50,369 bases of DNA. Source: Planctomycetota bacterium. GTDB lineage: Bacteria > Planctomycetota > Phycisphaerae > Phycisphaerales > SM1A02. Position 1 is the first letter of the stretch, and every line of letters begins with the position of its first letter. The position numbers and the translations under genes were made by a program. The notes beneath the pieces are model-generated. The model did no database searches, had not been told where the DNA came from, and saw only the letters and a list, made by a program, of their open reading frames with translations. The DNA is taken from contig QWPW01000025.1 in NCBI GenBank assembly GCA_003671025.1, forward strand, positions 1 through 50,369. The letters run 5' to 3'. Shown here piece by piece: positions 15,361 through 24,833 of this stretch.

Positions 15361-15669
15361 ACCGCCGGTGGCTGGGCACTTCGAGGCGCAGGTGCCTTCG
15401 GTCTTGACACCGGTGCACTCGGTCTTCGCCGCGCCGACTGCGCCTGGCGCAGACTTCGCTGCAGCAGAGCAGCAGCCGCTCTTGGTGGTGCCGACTGCGC
15501 CCGGAGCAGCAGCAGCAGGAGCTGCGGTGCAGGTCGAAGCCTTGGTTGAGCAGCACTCAGACTTTGCAGTTCCGACCGAGCCGGGAGCGGAGGTAGCGGT
15601 TGGGGTCGTGCTGCAACCAACGAGGAGGGCAGTGACGGTGAGAGCGGCGAGAGTAGCGATCGTCTTCAT
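15358..15669 (-). CDS. Small Cys-rich lipoprotein with APG-VG-K repeats
   Basis: A 103-residue protein. MKTIATLAALTVTALLVGC is a clear lipoprotein signal (Cys19), and GGAG lies 7 bases before the ATG. The mature part is Ala/Ser/Thr-rich with three imperfect repeats: SAPGSVGTAKSECCST, AAPGAVGTTKSGCCSA and SAPGAVGAAKTECTGV. Besides Cys19 it holds about ten further cysteines, many as CC or C-x3-C. No known domain is recognised. It may bind metal or form disulfides at the envelope. Monocistronic: it has its own Shine-Dalgarno and a terminator at 15249-15288, and diverges from uvrC. Confidence 0.85.
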   Translation of the reverse strand: MKTIATLAALTVTALLVGCSTTPTATSAPGSVGTAKSECCSTKASTCTAAPAAAAPGAVGTTKSGCCSAAAKSAPGAVGAAKTECTGVKTEGTCASKCPATGG

Positions 15670-15909
15670 AGAAATACTCCAGTGTTCAATTAGGTCCGCG
15701 TGCACGGACGACTTTGAGAGATGACCCGCAACACGCGGGAACGAATGACTTGGGTAACCGAATCGTATCGAGCGACACGATCAAGACGATGGGAATCGTC
15801 CAACCGTATGGCTAGACTTGATAGGGAACGAGTGTATCGGGCAACCTTGCCTCTCGTTGCCGAACTTTGCGCAACTCCGTGGTTATCAATGCCTCTCAGG
15901 CGAACACCC

Positions 15910-17508
15910 ATGCAAGGCGACCACGACTCGACTGACTTGCCGCCACCGACGCCGTCGATGATTCCATCGTCGGAGGCTTCAAATTTTCCTGCACCTGCAG
16001 AGAATCATGCAGAAATCCTGCAGGAAACAAGGGTAGAACGACTCTCTCGACTTTCGAAGAAGGCACGCATGTTGCCCGAGGTCGCGGGCGTCTACCTCAT
16101 GAAAGACGCGCAGGGAACAGTCCTCTACGTGGGCAAGGCGAGCGTGTTGCCCAATCGAGTTTCGAGTTACTTCATTCCTTCGGCAGACCTCGGCGCGCGC
16201 AAGCAACCGATGCTCGATGTGGTGATGGACTTCGATTTCATCCCTTGCGAAGGCGAGTGGGAAGCGCTGCTTATGGAAGCGCGATTGGTCAAGGACATCC
16301 ATCCTCCGTTCAACGCGATGTTGATGGACGACAAGACCTTTCCTTATCTCGCAGTGACGTTGCGCGATGATTTTCCCACGGTGGTCATCACGCGTCGTCC
16401 GAGCGAAGAACGCTTTCGCGGCGCGCGCGTGTTCGGTCCATTCGTCGCCAGTGGAAGTTTGCACGAAGCGATGGAGTTGCTGCAACGCGTGTTCAAGTAT
16501 CGAACATGTGAACTCAAGATCATCGATGGCGATCCGAAGAACCGTCGCTTTCGACCGTGCTTACTTGCCGCCATCGATCAATGCACTGCGCCGTGTGCGG
16601 CACGGATTACCAAAGTGCAATACCGAGCGGACATCGATCGCTTCCTGCGCTTTCTCGGATCAAAGCGCAGTGCCATGTTGCGCGAGATGCGTGAAGAGAT
16701 GGCCTCTGCGAGTGCGCGCATGGAGTTTGAAAACGCCGCGGTGCTGCGCGATCAGATCAAGGCGATTGAAAAACTCGATGATCGCGAGAAGCGCGGCGAC
16801 GAAGGCGTATTCGATTGGCAACCAGAAGCGACGGGATTCATTCACGATCCTGAAGCGGGCGCGCGAAGTTTGGCGCGCGTGCTCGGTGCTGATGAGCCGA
16901 TTCGCTGCATGGAAGCCATCGACATCGCCCATCTGCGCGGTGGCGAAACCGTGGCCTCGAAAGTCTGCTTCATCGACGGAAAGCCTTTCAAAGAAGGCTA
17001 TCGCCGCTATCGCATTACCTCGGTGACCAACGATGATTACAACGCGATGCGCGAAGTGGTGAGTCGACGTTACCGCGACGCGGGCGATGGAAACGAACTC
17101 TATCCCGACCTCATTCTCATCGACGGTGGTGCCGGTCAATTACATGCTGCGCTCGAAGCCTTCGCGCAATTGCGCGTGCAACCGCCGCGTGTCATCGCGC
17201 TCGCGAAGAAGGAAGAGTTGATCTACACCACATCGCACGCCGAGCCTGTGCGATTGGGTCGCGAGCATCTGGGATTGAAACTCTGTCAAGCGATTCGCGA
17301 TGAGGCGCATCGCTTCGCGCAGCACTACCACCATCTCTTGCGCGAGAAGAGTTTGTTCGGTGAGACGGCAGCGCAAGGGCGCAAGAAGCGCGTCAAGAAG
17401 AAGGTCGAGCAGCAACAGATCGACAAGACAGCAGATGCCTCAGGGGCGCCTCGAGCCACTGCACCCGAACCAGCAGCGGATGATGCGCCCTCGCAAGGCT
17501 CAGCATGA
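15910..17508 (+). CDS. uvrC: Excinuclease ABC subunit C lacking the C-terminal HhH domain
   Basis: UvrC makes both incisions in nucleotide excision repair. From the ATG at 15910 it has 532 residues: a GIY-YIG nuclease (GVYLMKD, LYVGKAS, about 59-77), a UVR UvrB-binding helix pair (EFENAAVLRDQIKAIEKL, about 270-290), and an RNase H-like endonuclease with its acidic and His residues (Asp of AIDIAHL about 336, Asp of LILIDGGAGQ about 403, His of RDEAHRFAQ about 465). After LLREKSLFGE the usual tandem helix-hairpin-helix DNA-binding domain is missing and is replaced by a basic tail (GRKKRVKKKVEQQQ) and an Ala/Pro-rich end. Starts at 15889, 15808 or 15721 are possible, but their extra residues look non-coding. 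The stop overlaps the next gene by 4 bp. Confidence 0.93.
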   Translation: MQGDHDSTDLPPPTPSMIPSSEASNFPAPAENHAEILQETRVERLSRLSKKARMLPEVAGVYLMKDAQGTVLYVGKASVLPNRVSSYFIPSADLGARKQPMLDVVMDFDFIPCEGEWEALLMEARLVKDIHPPFNAMLMDDKTFPYLAVTLRDDFPTVVITRRPSEERFRGARVFGPFVASGSLHEAMELLQRVFKYRTCELKIIDGDPKNRRFRPCLLAAIDQCTAPCAARITKVQYRADIDRFLRFLGSKRSAMLREMREEMASASARMEFENAAVLRDQIKAIEKLDDREKRGDEGVFDWQPEATGFIHDPEAGARSLARVLGADEPIRCMEAIDIAHLRGGETVASKVCFIDGKPFKEGYRRYRITSVTNDDYNAMREVVSRRYRDAGDGNELYPDLILIDGGAGQLHAALEAFAQLRVQPPRVIALAKKEELIYTTSHAEPVRLGREHLGLKLCQAIRDEAHRFAQHYHHLLREKSLFGETAAQGRKKRVKKKVEQQQIDKTADASGAPRATAPEPAADDAPSQGSA

Positions 17509-17813
17509 GCGCCTCTTCGCACTATCTCGTCGTGCGCGGAGATGACTTGGTGCTGCGCGTGAAGGCCGTGCCCGGCGCCAAGCGTGACGCGATCGCGGGC
17601 GCGCTCGGTGATCGCCTCAAGATCCGCGTCGCGGCGCCGCCGGAAGATGGTCAAGCGAACGCGGCGATTCGCGCGCTCCTAGCGCGCGTTCTCGCCACTG
17701 ATGTCCGCTTCATCGAGCTCGAACACGGAGCTACAAATCCCATCAAAGTGTTCGTCATCCGCAACGCGGCGGCGCGTCACGGGGAAATCGCAGCAGCGCT
17801 CGAGACCAAGTGA
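17505..17813 (+). CDS. DUF167 (YggU-like) protein
   Basis: A 102-residue soluble protein of the YggU/DUF167 family: LRVKAVPGAKRDAI, LKIRVAAPPEDGQANAAIRALLA and the strand-helix IELEHGATNPIKVFVI match the family's core. The fold is a small alpha/beta unit, and the biochemical role is unknown. It begins in the ATGA that ends uvrC, so it is translationally coupled to that repair gene. No signal peptide. Confidence 0.92.
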   Translation: MSASSHYLVVRGDDLVLRVKAVPGAKRDAIAGALGDRLKIRVAAPPEDGQANAAIRALLARVLATDVRFIELEHGATNPIKVFVIRNAAARHGEIAAALETK

Positions 17814-17980
17814 TTGCCCCACGCCGAAGTTCTTTCGCTTCGATCATGCGCGAGGCTCGCTCCACTTGCGTGAGGGCGCGCTCCGTGGTTAGATTCGATT
17901 TTCCGATGGGTGGTGGCTGACTAATGTGGCCAACCCTGCTGAAGTGCTCCCGCCTCCTGCGCCGATATCGCGTCACTCGT

Positions 17981-18469
17981 ATGCGTCACCCTTGCCTCAA
18001 ACTCCTCGCCTTGCTGCTCATCCTGATTCAGGGTGGGCTTTCGATGGCACGGGGTCAAAGTTTTTGCATGCCGATGAGCGATTGCTCGACTCATGAGCAG
18101 GCGCGTGCCGCACCGTGTTCGCATCATCACGAAGCGAGCCACGACGAAGCGAGCCACGACGATGCGTCACGCTGCGCGCATGATGAGCCACCGACGACGG
18201 CGCATGCGCATGGCGTCATTGATCCCGCGCAACACGATCATCCTGAGTGCGCTTGTCATTTGCATGTCACGCTCCCCGATCACGATCAGCGACCCAATGG
18301 CGCATCGAGTCATGTCGCGATCTACGCGGCGTGTTTCATGTCACTCGCTCCCGATTGGGAACTGGCGTCTATGGATGCCGCGTGTGATCGAGCGTCCAAG
18401 CCTGGGCCTACCGAGAGTCCGCCGCGTTTGGAACTGCGCGCGCTCGATGTCATCGTGATGTTGGTGTAA
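17981..18469 (+). CDS. Secreted His/Cys-rich protein, probable metal-binding partner of the efflux operon
   Basis: A 162-residue protein starting MRHPCLKLLALLLILIQGG, an export signal. The frame is open to 17924 but the signal argues for 17981. The mature part is very rich in His with Asp, Glu and Cys: CSHHHEASHDEASHDDASRC, then HAHGVIDPAQHDHPECACHLHVTLPDHDQR. Such clusters bind Zn, Co, Ni or Cu. In other bacteria small His-rich periplasmic proteins such as CzcI sit ahead of CzcCBA and tune or buffer the pump; the position here fits, but sequence homology is not shown. A 215-bp gap separates it from the next gene. Confidence 0.8.
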   Translation: MRHPCLKLLALLLILIQGGLSMARGQSFCMPMSDCSTHEQARAAPCSHHHEASHDEASHDDASRCAHDEPPTTAHAHGVIDPAQHDHPECACHLHVTLPDHDQRPNGASSHVAIYAACFMSLAPDWELASMDAACDRASKPGPTESPPRLELRALDVIVMLV

Positions 18470-18684
18470 TCAGAACACACACCTGCGTGGGACACACAGT
18501 CTCGTGCGGGTGTCCCGTGTTCGCGGATGGACGATTCATTTCGTTCTTGACGCGACGCATGGTTTGCCTCGATTCCACTCGCGTTTGACAACACTCATGA
18601 ATCCTCTGTGCGGCGATGTGCTTGCCTTTCCACGATGGTGGTAACGCACCACTTCTCCCGCGCTCGAGTCTGGAGTACACGTTG

Positions 18685-20121
18685 ATGAAAGCATCATGGT
18701 GTCCCCGCCTACGCGCTCGCGTTGCGCGGGCAATCGTCTTCTCTGGTGCCGCTTTTTGCGCAGTTTCTTGCCAGTCCTATCGCGCGCAACCGCTTGACTT
18801 GGCGGCGCACAACCGCGTGTTTCTCGCGCGCACCGTGGATCCATCTGACCTGAGTCAGTTCGCGCAAACACTTGCGACGGGCGCGCAGGGGGATTCGTTC
18901 TTTGTGGCCGACGATGCGATCTCGGCCTACGAAGCTGAGGCGATCGCGATGGTCTTCAACGCGCAGTTGCGCAGCGCGCGCGCTACAGCAGCGGTCATGC
19001 GCGCGACTTCGGAAAATTCAGGACTCTGGCAAGACCCGAGTGTTGGCGTCGACCTCACTCGTCTGCTCGACGGATCGAACGATGCGTGGGAAGCGTTCGG
19101 CAACATCTCGCTCACGATCCCGCTGTGGGGACGACTCGAGGTCGAGCAGTCGCGTGACGCGCTCGCGTTTGCGGCGCAGATCGCGCGCGTTCACGCAGAT
19201 GAATGGCGAGTGCGCTTTGAACTTCGTCGCGCGTGGAGCGAGTGGGCTGCGTTGGAGTTGGAAGTCGCCATCATGCGCGGCTTCATTGAAAATCTCGAAC
19301 GCATCATGGTGGTGGTTGAGGCGATGGAAACGCGCGGCGAGATGGCGCGTGTGGAAGCGCGACTCTTTCCCATGGAGCGCGCGCTCGCGCGGCAACGCTT
19401 GACGGAGAGCGAAGGCGCGCAGCAACGAGCAAGGCTTGTCATTCACAGTCTGATGGGACTCCCGCCAGAGGCGCAGTTCCGCGCGGCTCCCGGAAGAATC
19501 GATGATTACGCGGCGTTTCTCATGCATTCTGAGTACGCGTTGCGCGACGGCGCAGACCTCGTCAAGTTCCATCCATCGTTGGTAGTCATGGATGCGGACT
19601 ACCTCTTGGCGGAGCGCTCGCTCGAGCTGGAGATTCGCAAGCAGTACCCCGATCTTGTCATCGGACCTGGATTTGGCACTCAGGATGGCCAGCGACAATT
19701 CGTGCTGGGGTTGGGAGTGACGCTGCCGTTCTTGAATGCCAATCGTCAGGCGATCGCAGAGGCGTTTGCCGCGCGTGAACTTGCGCGCATTCGCGCCGAA
19801 GCTGCGTTGGAAACACTTCTCGATCAACTTGCGGTCGCACACTCCGAATTGAGCAGCGCGCGTGCAAGCAGAGCGATCGTCGAATTGGAAGTGATTCCGC
19901 TCGTCGAAGCGCAGGACGCGGACCTTCGTCGCTTGGCGCAACAGGGCGGTGAAGTGGACGCGTTGCTTCTGCTTGGGAGCCTTCAGCGCCAACAAGATGC
20001 GAAGTTGAATCTCATCAACTCCACGCGTTTGGAAGCGTTTGCGTCACTGCACGTTCTCGAAGTCATTGACAGTCCGAGCGTTCCCACGAGCGCAACGATC
20101 CCTCCGGAGATTCAGCCATGA
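18685..20121 (+). CDS. czcC: Outer-membrane efflux duct (TolC/CzcC family) lipoprotein
   Basis: A 478-residue outer-membrane factor. The lipobox CAVSC (Cys29) suggests lipid anchoring, as in other CzcC/CusC proteins. Long heptad-like alpha segments (residues about 80-210 and 260-440) alternate with short beta segments (SVGVDLTRLL, NISLTIPLWGRLEVEQSRDA; LVIGPGFGTQDGQRQFVLGLGVTLPFLNANRQAI), the internally duplicated OEP pattern. The second half carries the NANRQAIAEA signature that precedes the coiled coil. It would form the trimeric exit channel for the pump encoded downstream. Its stop overlaps the adaptor gene start by 4 bp. Start chosen at MKASWC because of the lipoprotein signal. Confidence 0.9.
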   Translation: MKASWCPRLRARVARAIVFSGAAFCAVSCQSYRAQPLDLAAHNRVFLARTVDPSDLSQFAQTLATGAQGDSFFVADDAISAYEAEAIAMVFNAQLRSARATAAVMRATSENSGLWQDPSVGVDLTRLLDGSNDAWEAFGNISLTIPLWGRLEVEQSRDALAFAAQIARVHADEWRVRFELRRAWSEWAALELEVAIMRGFIENLERIMVVVEAMETRGEMARVEARLFPMERALARQRLTESEGAQQRARLVIHSLMGLPPEAQFRAAPGRIDDYAAFLMHSEYALRDGADLVKFHPSLVVMDADYLLAERSLELEIRKQYPDLVIGPGFGTQDGQRQFVLGLGVTLPFLNANRQAIAEAFAARELARIRAEAALETLLDQLAVAHSELSSARASRAIVELEVIPLVEAQDADLRRLAQQGGEVDALLLLGSLQRQQDAKLNLINSTRLEAFASLHVLEVIDSPSVPTSATIPPEIQP

Positions 20122-21557
20122 AGATCGATACTCACGCGCGATGCGCGACCGTGCTCATGCTTGCCGCGCTATTGAACAGCGTCGTTGGATGTGACAAGAA
20201 CGATGCCAGCCCGAGCTCGGAAAGTTCGCGCGCTGCCGAAAACGCCGTTGAAACCGCGGTAACACCGAGTAATCGCGTCGACATTCCAGACGCAGTACGA
20301 CAGAATCTCGGGATCACCTTCGCCAAAGTGATTCCACGCAACGTCGCGCAAACCCTGCGCGTGCCGGGAAACTTTGAGCTCTTGCCCACCGCGCGGCGCG
20401 AGTACCGCACGCCATTTGCGGGACGCGTCGAAATCTTGGTGGAGCAATACGCGTCGATTGCTTCGGGGACTCCGCTCTTTCGCGTGGACTCTTCGGAGTG
20501 GCGCGATCTGGGCGAGCGCATCGCTGCAACACGTGCGCGCGTCGATTCGATGGAACCTTTGCGCAACGCGCATCGAGCGCATGAAGTCAGTCTTGCCGAA
20601 CGAGTTGCATTGTGGCAAGAGCGTCTGCAGCAACTGGCGGAGATTCGCCAAGCGGGCGGTGCCAACGCAACTCAGGTGACCGAGGCACGCTCGACACTCA
20701 ACAGCACGCAAGCGGAACTCGCGGATGTGATGGAACGTGATGCGATGCTTGAAGCCGAGCACCGCGTCGTGGAATCCGAATTGCGTTCACTGCTCGCGCG
20801 CCGCGATGCGTTGATGCGCAGCTCTGGAAACACGACTTCGACTGCGGATTCTGGGGGCGAGCTCCGTACACCAGACGCGACTCAACCCGCGAACAATGAC
20901 GAGTTTTCCGCGGAAAACGCGACGTTTTACCATGTGTGCGCGCGGACGGCCGGAGTCATCGAGTCCATCGCCGTCACCAATGGAACCTTGGTCGAGCCTT
21001 CCGAACTTGTGATCACAGTGGTTGATCCACGCAAGATTCGTTTTCGCGCGCGCGGGTTGCAGTCCGACATCACGCGTCTGACCGACGGTCTGCCTGCGCA
21101 AGTCACCTCGGCGCAAGTCGGCGAAGCGGGACGTGATGAGTCGATGCATGGCGCGCTCATGTTGGGACTCGCAGCCGATCCGCAAGAACGAACCATCGAC
21201 TTGCTCTTGCAACCGACGACGCTGGCTGCGTGGGCGCGTGCTGGTGTTGCGGCCTATCTCGAAGTCACGCTTGCAGGTGGTCAAGAAGAACTCGCGGTTC
21301 CGTTGCAGGCGATCGCGCGTGACGCGGGGACGCCGATTTTGTTTCGACGCGATCCTCAAGATCCGAATCGCGCGATTCGAATGGAAGCAGATCTCGGAGT
21401 CTCCGACGGCCGTTGGGTGGTCATTCGCAGCGGCGTCAAAGAAGGCGACGAAGTGGTGGTCGCGGGCAACTACCAACTCATGCTCGCTACCAGCGGTTCC
21501 GCAGCGAAGGGTGGTCACTTCCATTCTGACGGCACCTTCCACGAAGGGAAGGACTGA
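20118..21557 (+). CDS. czcB: Periplasmic adaptor (membrane-fusion) subunit of heavy-metal RND pump
   Basis: A 479-residue lipoprotein adaptor (SVVGC, Cys25). Order: a beta-barrel/lipoyl half (YRTPFAGRVEILVEQYASI, about 95-120), a long alpha hairpin with Arg/Glu heptads (about 130-240), the second lipoyl half (YHVCARTAGVIESIAVTNGT), a beta-barrel (RFRARGLQSDI) and the membrane-proximal domain (VPLQAIARDAGTPILFRR, VSDGRWVVIRSGVKEGDEVV). The C-terminus ends in a short His/Asp patch (GGHFHSDGTFHEGKD) that could bind metal. It bridges the pump and the outer-membrane duct; the gene overlaps the upstream stop and is 2 bases from the pump gene. Confidence 0.92.
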   Translation: MKIDTHARCATVLMLAALLNSVVGCDKNDASPSSESSRAAENAVETAVTPSNRVDIPDAVRQNLGITFAKVIPRNVAQTLRVPGNFELLPTARREYRTPFAGRVEILVEQYASIASGTPLFRVDSSEWRDLGERIAATRARVDSMEPLRNAHRAHEVSLAERVALWQERLQQLAEIRQAGGANATQVTEARSTLNSTQAELADVMERDAMLEAEHRVVESELRSLLARRDALMRSSGNTTSTADSGGELRTPDATQPANNDEFSAENATFYHVCARTAGVIESIAVTNGTLVEPSELVITVVDPRKIRFRARGLQSDITRLTDGLPAQVTSAQVGEAGRDESMHGALMLGLAADPQERTIDLLLQPTTLAAWARAGVAAYLEVTLAGGQEELAVPLQAIARDAGTPILFRRDPQDPNRAIRMEADLGVSDGRWVVIRSGVKEGDEVVVAGNYQLMLATSGSAAKGGHFHSDGTFHEGKD

Positions 21558-21559
21558 GC

Positions 21560-24500
21560 ATGCTTTCCAAACTCATTGCGTTTTCCCTGCGAAATGCGGC
21601 ATTTGTGGTCATTGCGGCGGGCATGCTCTTGCTTTACGCGGGACTCAAAGTCAAAGAAATCCCCGTCGATGTGTTTCCTGAACTCAACGCGCCCACCGTG
21701 GTGGTGATGACCGAAGCAGGCGGACTTGCGGCCGACGAAGTGGAGAGCAACGTCACGTTTCCCATCGAGACTGCGGTGAACGGTTTGCCGGGCACGCGTC
21801 GCGTGCGTTCGGCGAGCGCGACCAGTCTCTCCATCGTGTGGGTGGAGTTTGATTGGGGCACCGACATCTATCGCGCGCGGCAGTTGGTCTCGGAGCGACT
21901 CGGCGCGGTGCGCGAAACGCTTCCACCCAACGCGCATGCGGAACTCACGCCCGTGACCAGCATCACCGGCGAGATCATGTTGATCGCGCTCTCATCTCCG
22001 GATGGCTCAGTGAGTCCGTTGGAGTTGCGCTCATTCGCCGAGTTTGATTTGCGCAACAAGTTGCTCGCGGTGTCGGGTGTCGCGCAAGTTGTCGCTCTCG
22101 GCGGCGAGTTGCCGCAGTATCAAGTGGATGTCAAGCAAGAATTGCTCGCGCTCTACGGATTGTCGATGCGTGACGTTGTCGATGCTGCGCGCAACGCGCA
22201 CAGCGTTGCCAGCGCGGGATACCTCCCCAACATTTCGCATCAAGAGATTCCCATTCGTCAGATGGCGCGCGTGAGCAGCGTCGACGACATCAAGCAATCG
22301 CTGGTGCGCTTTCATGAAGGCACCGCGGTGACCATCGGCCAAGTGGCCGACGTGCGCCTCGGTGCGGCGCCCATGCGTGGAACTGCTGCAGAAGGCGGGC
22401 TTTCCGCAGTTGTGGTGAGCGTGCAAAAGTCTCCGGGAACCAACACCTTGGCGCTCACCGCGCAGATTGATGGAGTTCTCGATGCGGTGGAACGGTCGAT
22501 GCCGCGCGGAATGGCGCTCAACCGAGAAGCGTTTCGCGCGGAACGATTCATCGAACGCTCGGTGAACAACGTCGTGCGCGTGTTGATCGAGGCGAGCGTC
22601 ATCGTGGCGGTGATCTTGATTCTGTTCTTGCTCAACGCGCGCGCCACGCTGGTGACGCTTGCGGCGTTGCCACTCTCGCTCGCGGTCGCGTTACTCATGC
22701 TGTGGGCGTGGGGGATGTCGATCAACGTGATGACGTTGGGAGGATTGGCGGTGGCGATCGGCGCACTGGTCGATGACGCGATCATCGATGTCGAAAATGT
22801 TTTGCGACGACTGCATCAGAACGCGGCCCTAGCGACTGAAACTCGTCGACCGATTGTCGATGTGATCTTGGACGCGAGCAACGAGATTCGTTCCTCGATC
22901 GTCTTTGCGACGTTGATCATTTGCGTTGTCTTCATCCCGCTGCTCTTCTTGGAAGGACTCGAGGGACGCTTCTTCGCGCCGCTTGGAGTCGCGTACATCG
23001 TGTCGATCTTGGCGTCGCTCGTCGTGGCGCTCACGGTGACGCCCGCGTTGTGCAAGTTGCTCTTTCAAGGACCGTTCTCCAAGTCTGCGCGGGCGGACGT
23101 CGCAATGAGTGCGGATGGTCATGATGGATTCTTGGTTCGCGCGCTGAAGAAGATCTATCTCCCTCTGCTGCAATGGAGTGTGCGCGCACGCGGCGTCGTG
23201 TTGGGAGGGGCCGCGCTGCTTACGGTGTTGTCGTTGTTGCTGCTCGCGACCTTTGGCACCGCGTTCTTACCTGCGTTCAAAGAGGGCACTTTCACGGTGT
23301 TTTTGATGGCTCCGCCGGGAACGTCATTGCCCGAAAGCAATCGACTGGCGCAAGGTGTGGAGCAACAGCTGACACTCATCAAGGGCGTGCACAGCGTCAC
23401 GCGGCGCACCGGTCGCGCCGAGCGCGACGAACATGCGGAGCCGGTGAGTAGTTCCGAGATTGAAGTCTCGGTCGAGGCGAACGCGGATCAAGATCAGGTG
23501 CGTCGCGACATCGACGCGCTCGTCGGAAACATTCCTGGCATCACCACCATGATCGGCCAGCCCATCGAGCATCGTCTCTCGCACATTCTCTCGGGCACGC
23601 CTGCGGCCATTGCCATCGGCGTCTACGGCGATGACTTAGGAACGCTGCGCACGCTCGCGAAAGAGATTGAGACGGAGTTGCGTGCGATCCCGGGCACGCG
23701 CGATGTCGCAGCCAATCGCGAAGTGCTGGTGACTTCGCTTCCGATTCGCTATCGCGCGCAGGATCTTGCCGCCGCCGGACTGTCGCCCGCAGATGCCGCG
23801 GAACAAGTGCAACAAGCGCTCTATGGCGAGAGCGTTGCCGAGATCAATCAAGGCGTGCGTCGTTACGAGATGGTGGTTCGACTCGCAGCGACCGAGCGTG
23901 AACGCGTGGAACAGATCATGGACTTGCAGTTGCTCGGCGAGGGCGGTGCGCGCGTGCGCCTGCGTGATGTCGCGGATATCGAGCCCGAACGCACGAGCAA
24001 TCTCATCACTCGCGAAAGCGCGCAACGCAAAGCAGTGATCTCCACCAACGTTGCCGATGGCTACAACCTCGGTGATCTCGTGGCAGTGGTCCGCGCGCGC
24101 GTAAATCCGATTGTCGAACGCGCGGGATACAGCGTGCATTACGGAGGACAGTTCGAAGCGCAGCAATCAGCGAGCCGCACCATTTCAATCATGGGCGTCG
24201 GCGCCGCAGTGGTGATGTTTCTGATCTTGCAGCTTTCCACGGGACGCGCGCGCACAGCGCTGTTGGTGATGCTCAACCTGCCGCTCGCGCTCATCGGCGG
24301 AATTGCCGCGATTTACCTGTCGGAATCACACTCGCTGCTTGGAAACACTGCGGCGTTGTTCGGTGTGGGCGGCGAGCGCTACATCGCGCCCATTGTTTCC
24401 ATCGCGAGCATGGTGGGGTTTGTGACGCTGTTTGGAATCGCGGTGCGCAACGGATTGCTGCTCGTCAATCACTTCGATCATCTCGAAACGCACGAGAGCA

Positions 24501-24793
24501 AATCACCGGCTGAGGCCGTCATTCAGGGTTCCATGGAGCGCTTGATTCCCATTCTCATGACTGCGCTCACCGCGGCGCTTGGACTCATTCCGTTGGCATT
24601 CGCGAGCGGAAAGCCAGGCAGTGAGCTGCTCGCGCCACTGGCCATCGTGGTGCTGGGCGGATTGCTTTCTTCGACGGTGTTGAATCTCTTTGTCGTTCCC
24701 GCGGGATACGCGTTGGTGTTTGGAATTCGCATTCCTGCGCGCACTGCTCTCGCTCAAATTCCTGCGAATCCACAGTCGGATTCGCACTCGTGA
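21560..24793 (+). CDS. czcA: Heavy-metal efflux RND permease (CzcA/CusA family)
   Basis: A 1077-residue proton-driven pump with 12 transmembrane helices in two halves and two large periplasmic loops. It starts MLSKLIAFSLRNAAFVVIAA and continues with VKEIPVDVFPELNAPTVVVMTEAGG, the hallmark of the heavy-metal branch. The TM4 segment is AIGALVDDAIIDVENVLRRL (about 398-417), which carries the proton-relay Asp pair but not the DFGxxVDGAVxxVEN form of characterised Co/Zn/Cd pumps, so the substrate metal is uncertain. The second half shows GVGGERYIAPIVSIASMVGFVTLFGIA and PIALMTALTAALGLIPLAF-type helices. Immediately after the adaptor gene, followed by a His-rich lipoprotein gene. Confidence 0.95.
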   Translation: MLSKLIAFSLRNAAFVVIAAGMLLLYAGLKVKEIPVDVFPELNAPTVVVMTEAGGLAADEVESNVTFPIETAVNGLPGTRRVRSASATSLSIVWVEFDWGTDIYRARQLVSERLGAVRETLPPNAHAELTPVTSITGEIMLIALSSPDGSVSPLELRSFAEFDLRNKLLAVSGVAQVVALGGELPQYQVDVKQELLALYGLSMRDVVDAARNAHSVASAGYLPNISHQEIPIRQMARVSSVDDIKQSLVRFHEGTAVTIGQVADVRLGAAPMRGTAAEGGLSAVVVSVQKSPGTNTLALTAQIDGVLDAVERSMPRGMALNREAFRAERFIERSVNNVVRVLIEASVIVAVILILFLLNARATLVTLAALPLSLAVALLMLWAWGMSINVMTLGGLAVAIGALVDDAIIDVENVLRRLHQNAALATETRRPIVDVILDASNEIRSSIVFATLIICVVFIPLLFLEGLEGRFFAPLGVAYIVSILASLVVALTVTPALCKLLFQGPFSKSARADVAMSADGHDGFLVRALKKIYLPLLQWSVRARGVVLGGAALLTVLSLLLLATFGTAFLPAFKEGTFTVFLMAPPGTSLPESNRLAQGVEQQLTLIKGVHSVTRRTGRAERDEHAEPVSSSEIEVSVEANADQDQVRRDIDALVGNIPGITTMIGQPIEHRLSHILSGTPAAIAIGVYGDDLGTLRTLAKEIETELRAIPGTRDVAANREVLVTSLPIRYRAQDLAAAGLSPADAAEQVQQALYGESVAEINQGVRRYEMVVRLAATERERVEQIMDLQLLGEGGARVRLRDVADIEPERTSNLITRESAQRKAVISTNVADGYNLGDLVAVVRARVNPIVERAGYSVHYGGQFEAQQSASRTISIMGVGAAVVMFLILQLSTGRARTALLVMLNLPLALIGGIAAIYLSESHSLLGNTAALFGVGGERYIAPIVSIASMVGFVTLFGIAVRNGLLLVNHFDHLETHESKSPAEAVIQGSMERLIPILMTALTAALGLIPLAFASGKPGSELLAPLAIVVLGGLLSSTVLNLFVVPAGYALVFGIRIPARTALAQIPANPQSDSHS

Positions 24794-24833
24794 TCGGTCC
24801 ATTTTTCTCATCTCAAACTCAGGAGTCTCTCGC

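Noticed and set aside
18489-18516. Hairpin GGGACAC/GTGTCCC after the His-rich gene as a terminator
   Set aside because: Only 7 bp of stem and no T-run follow it; it may still attenuate but cannot be supported.
19018-19995. 325-codon minus-strand open frame inside czcC
   Set aside because: Antisense shadow; no domain or start signal, while the plus strand matches the outer-membrane factor family.
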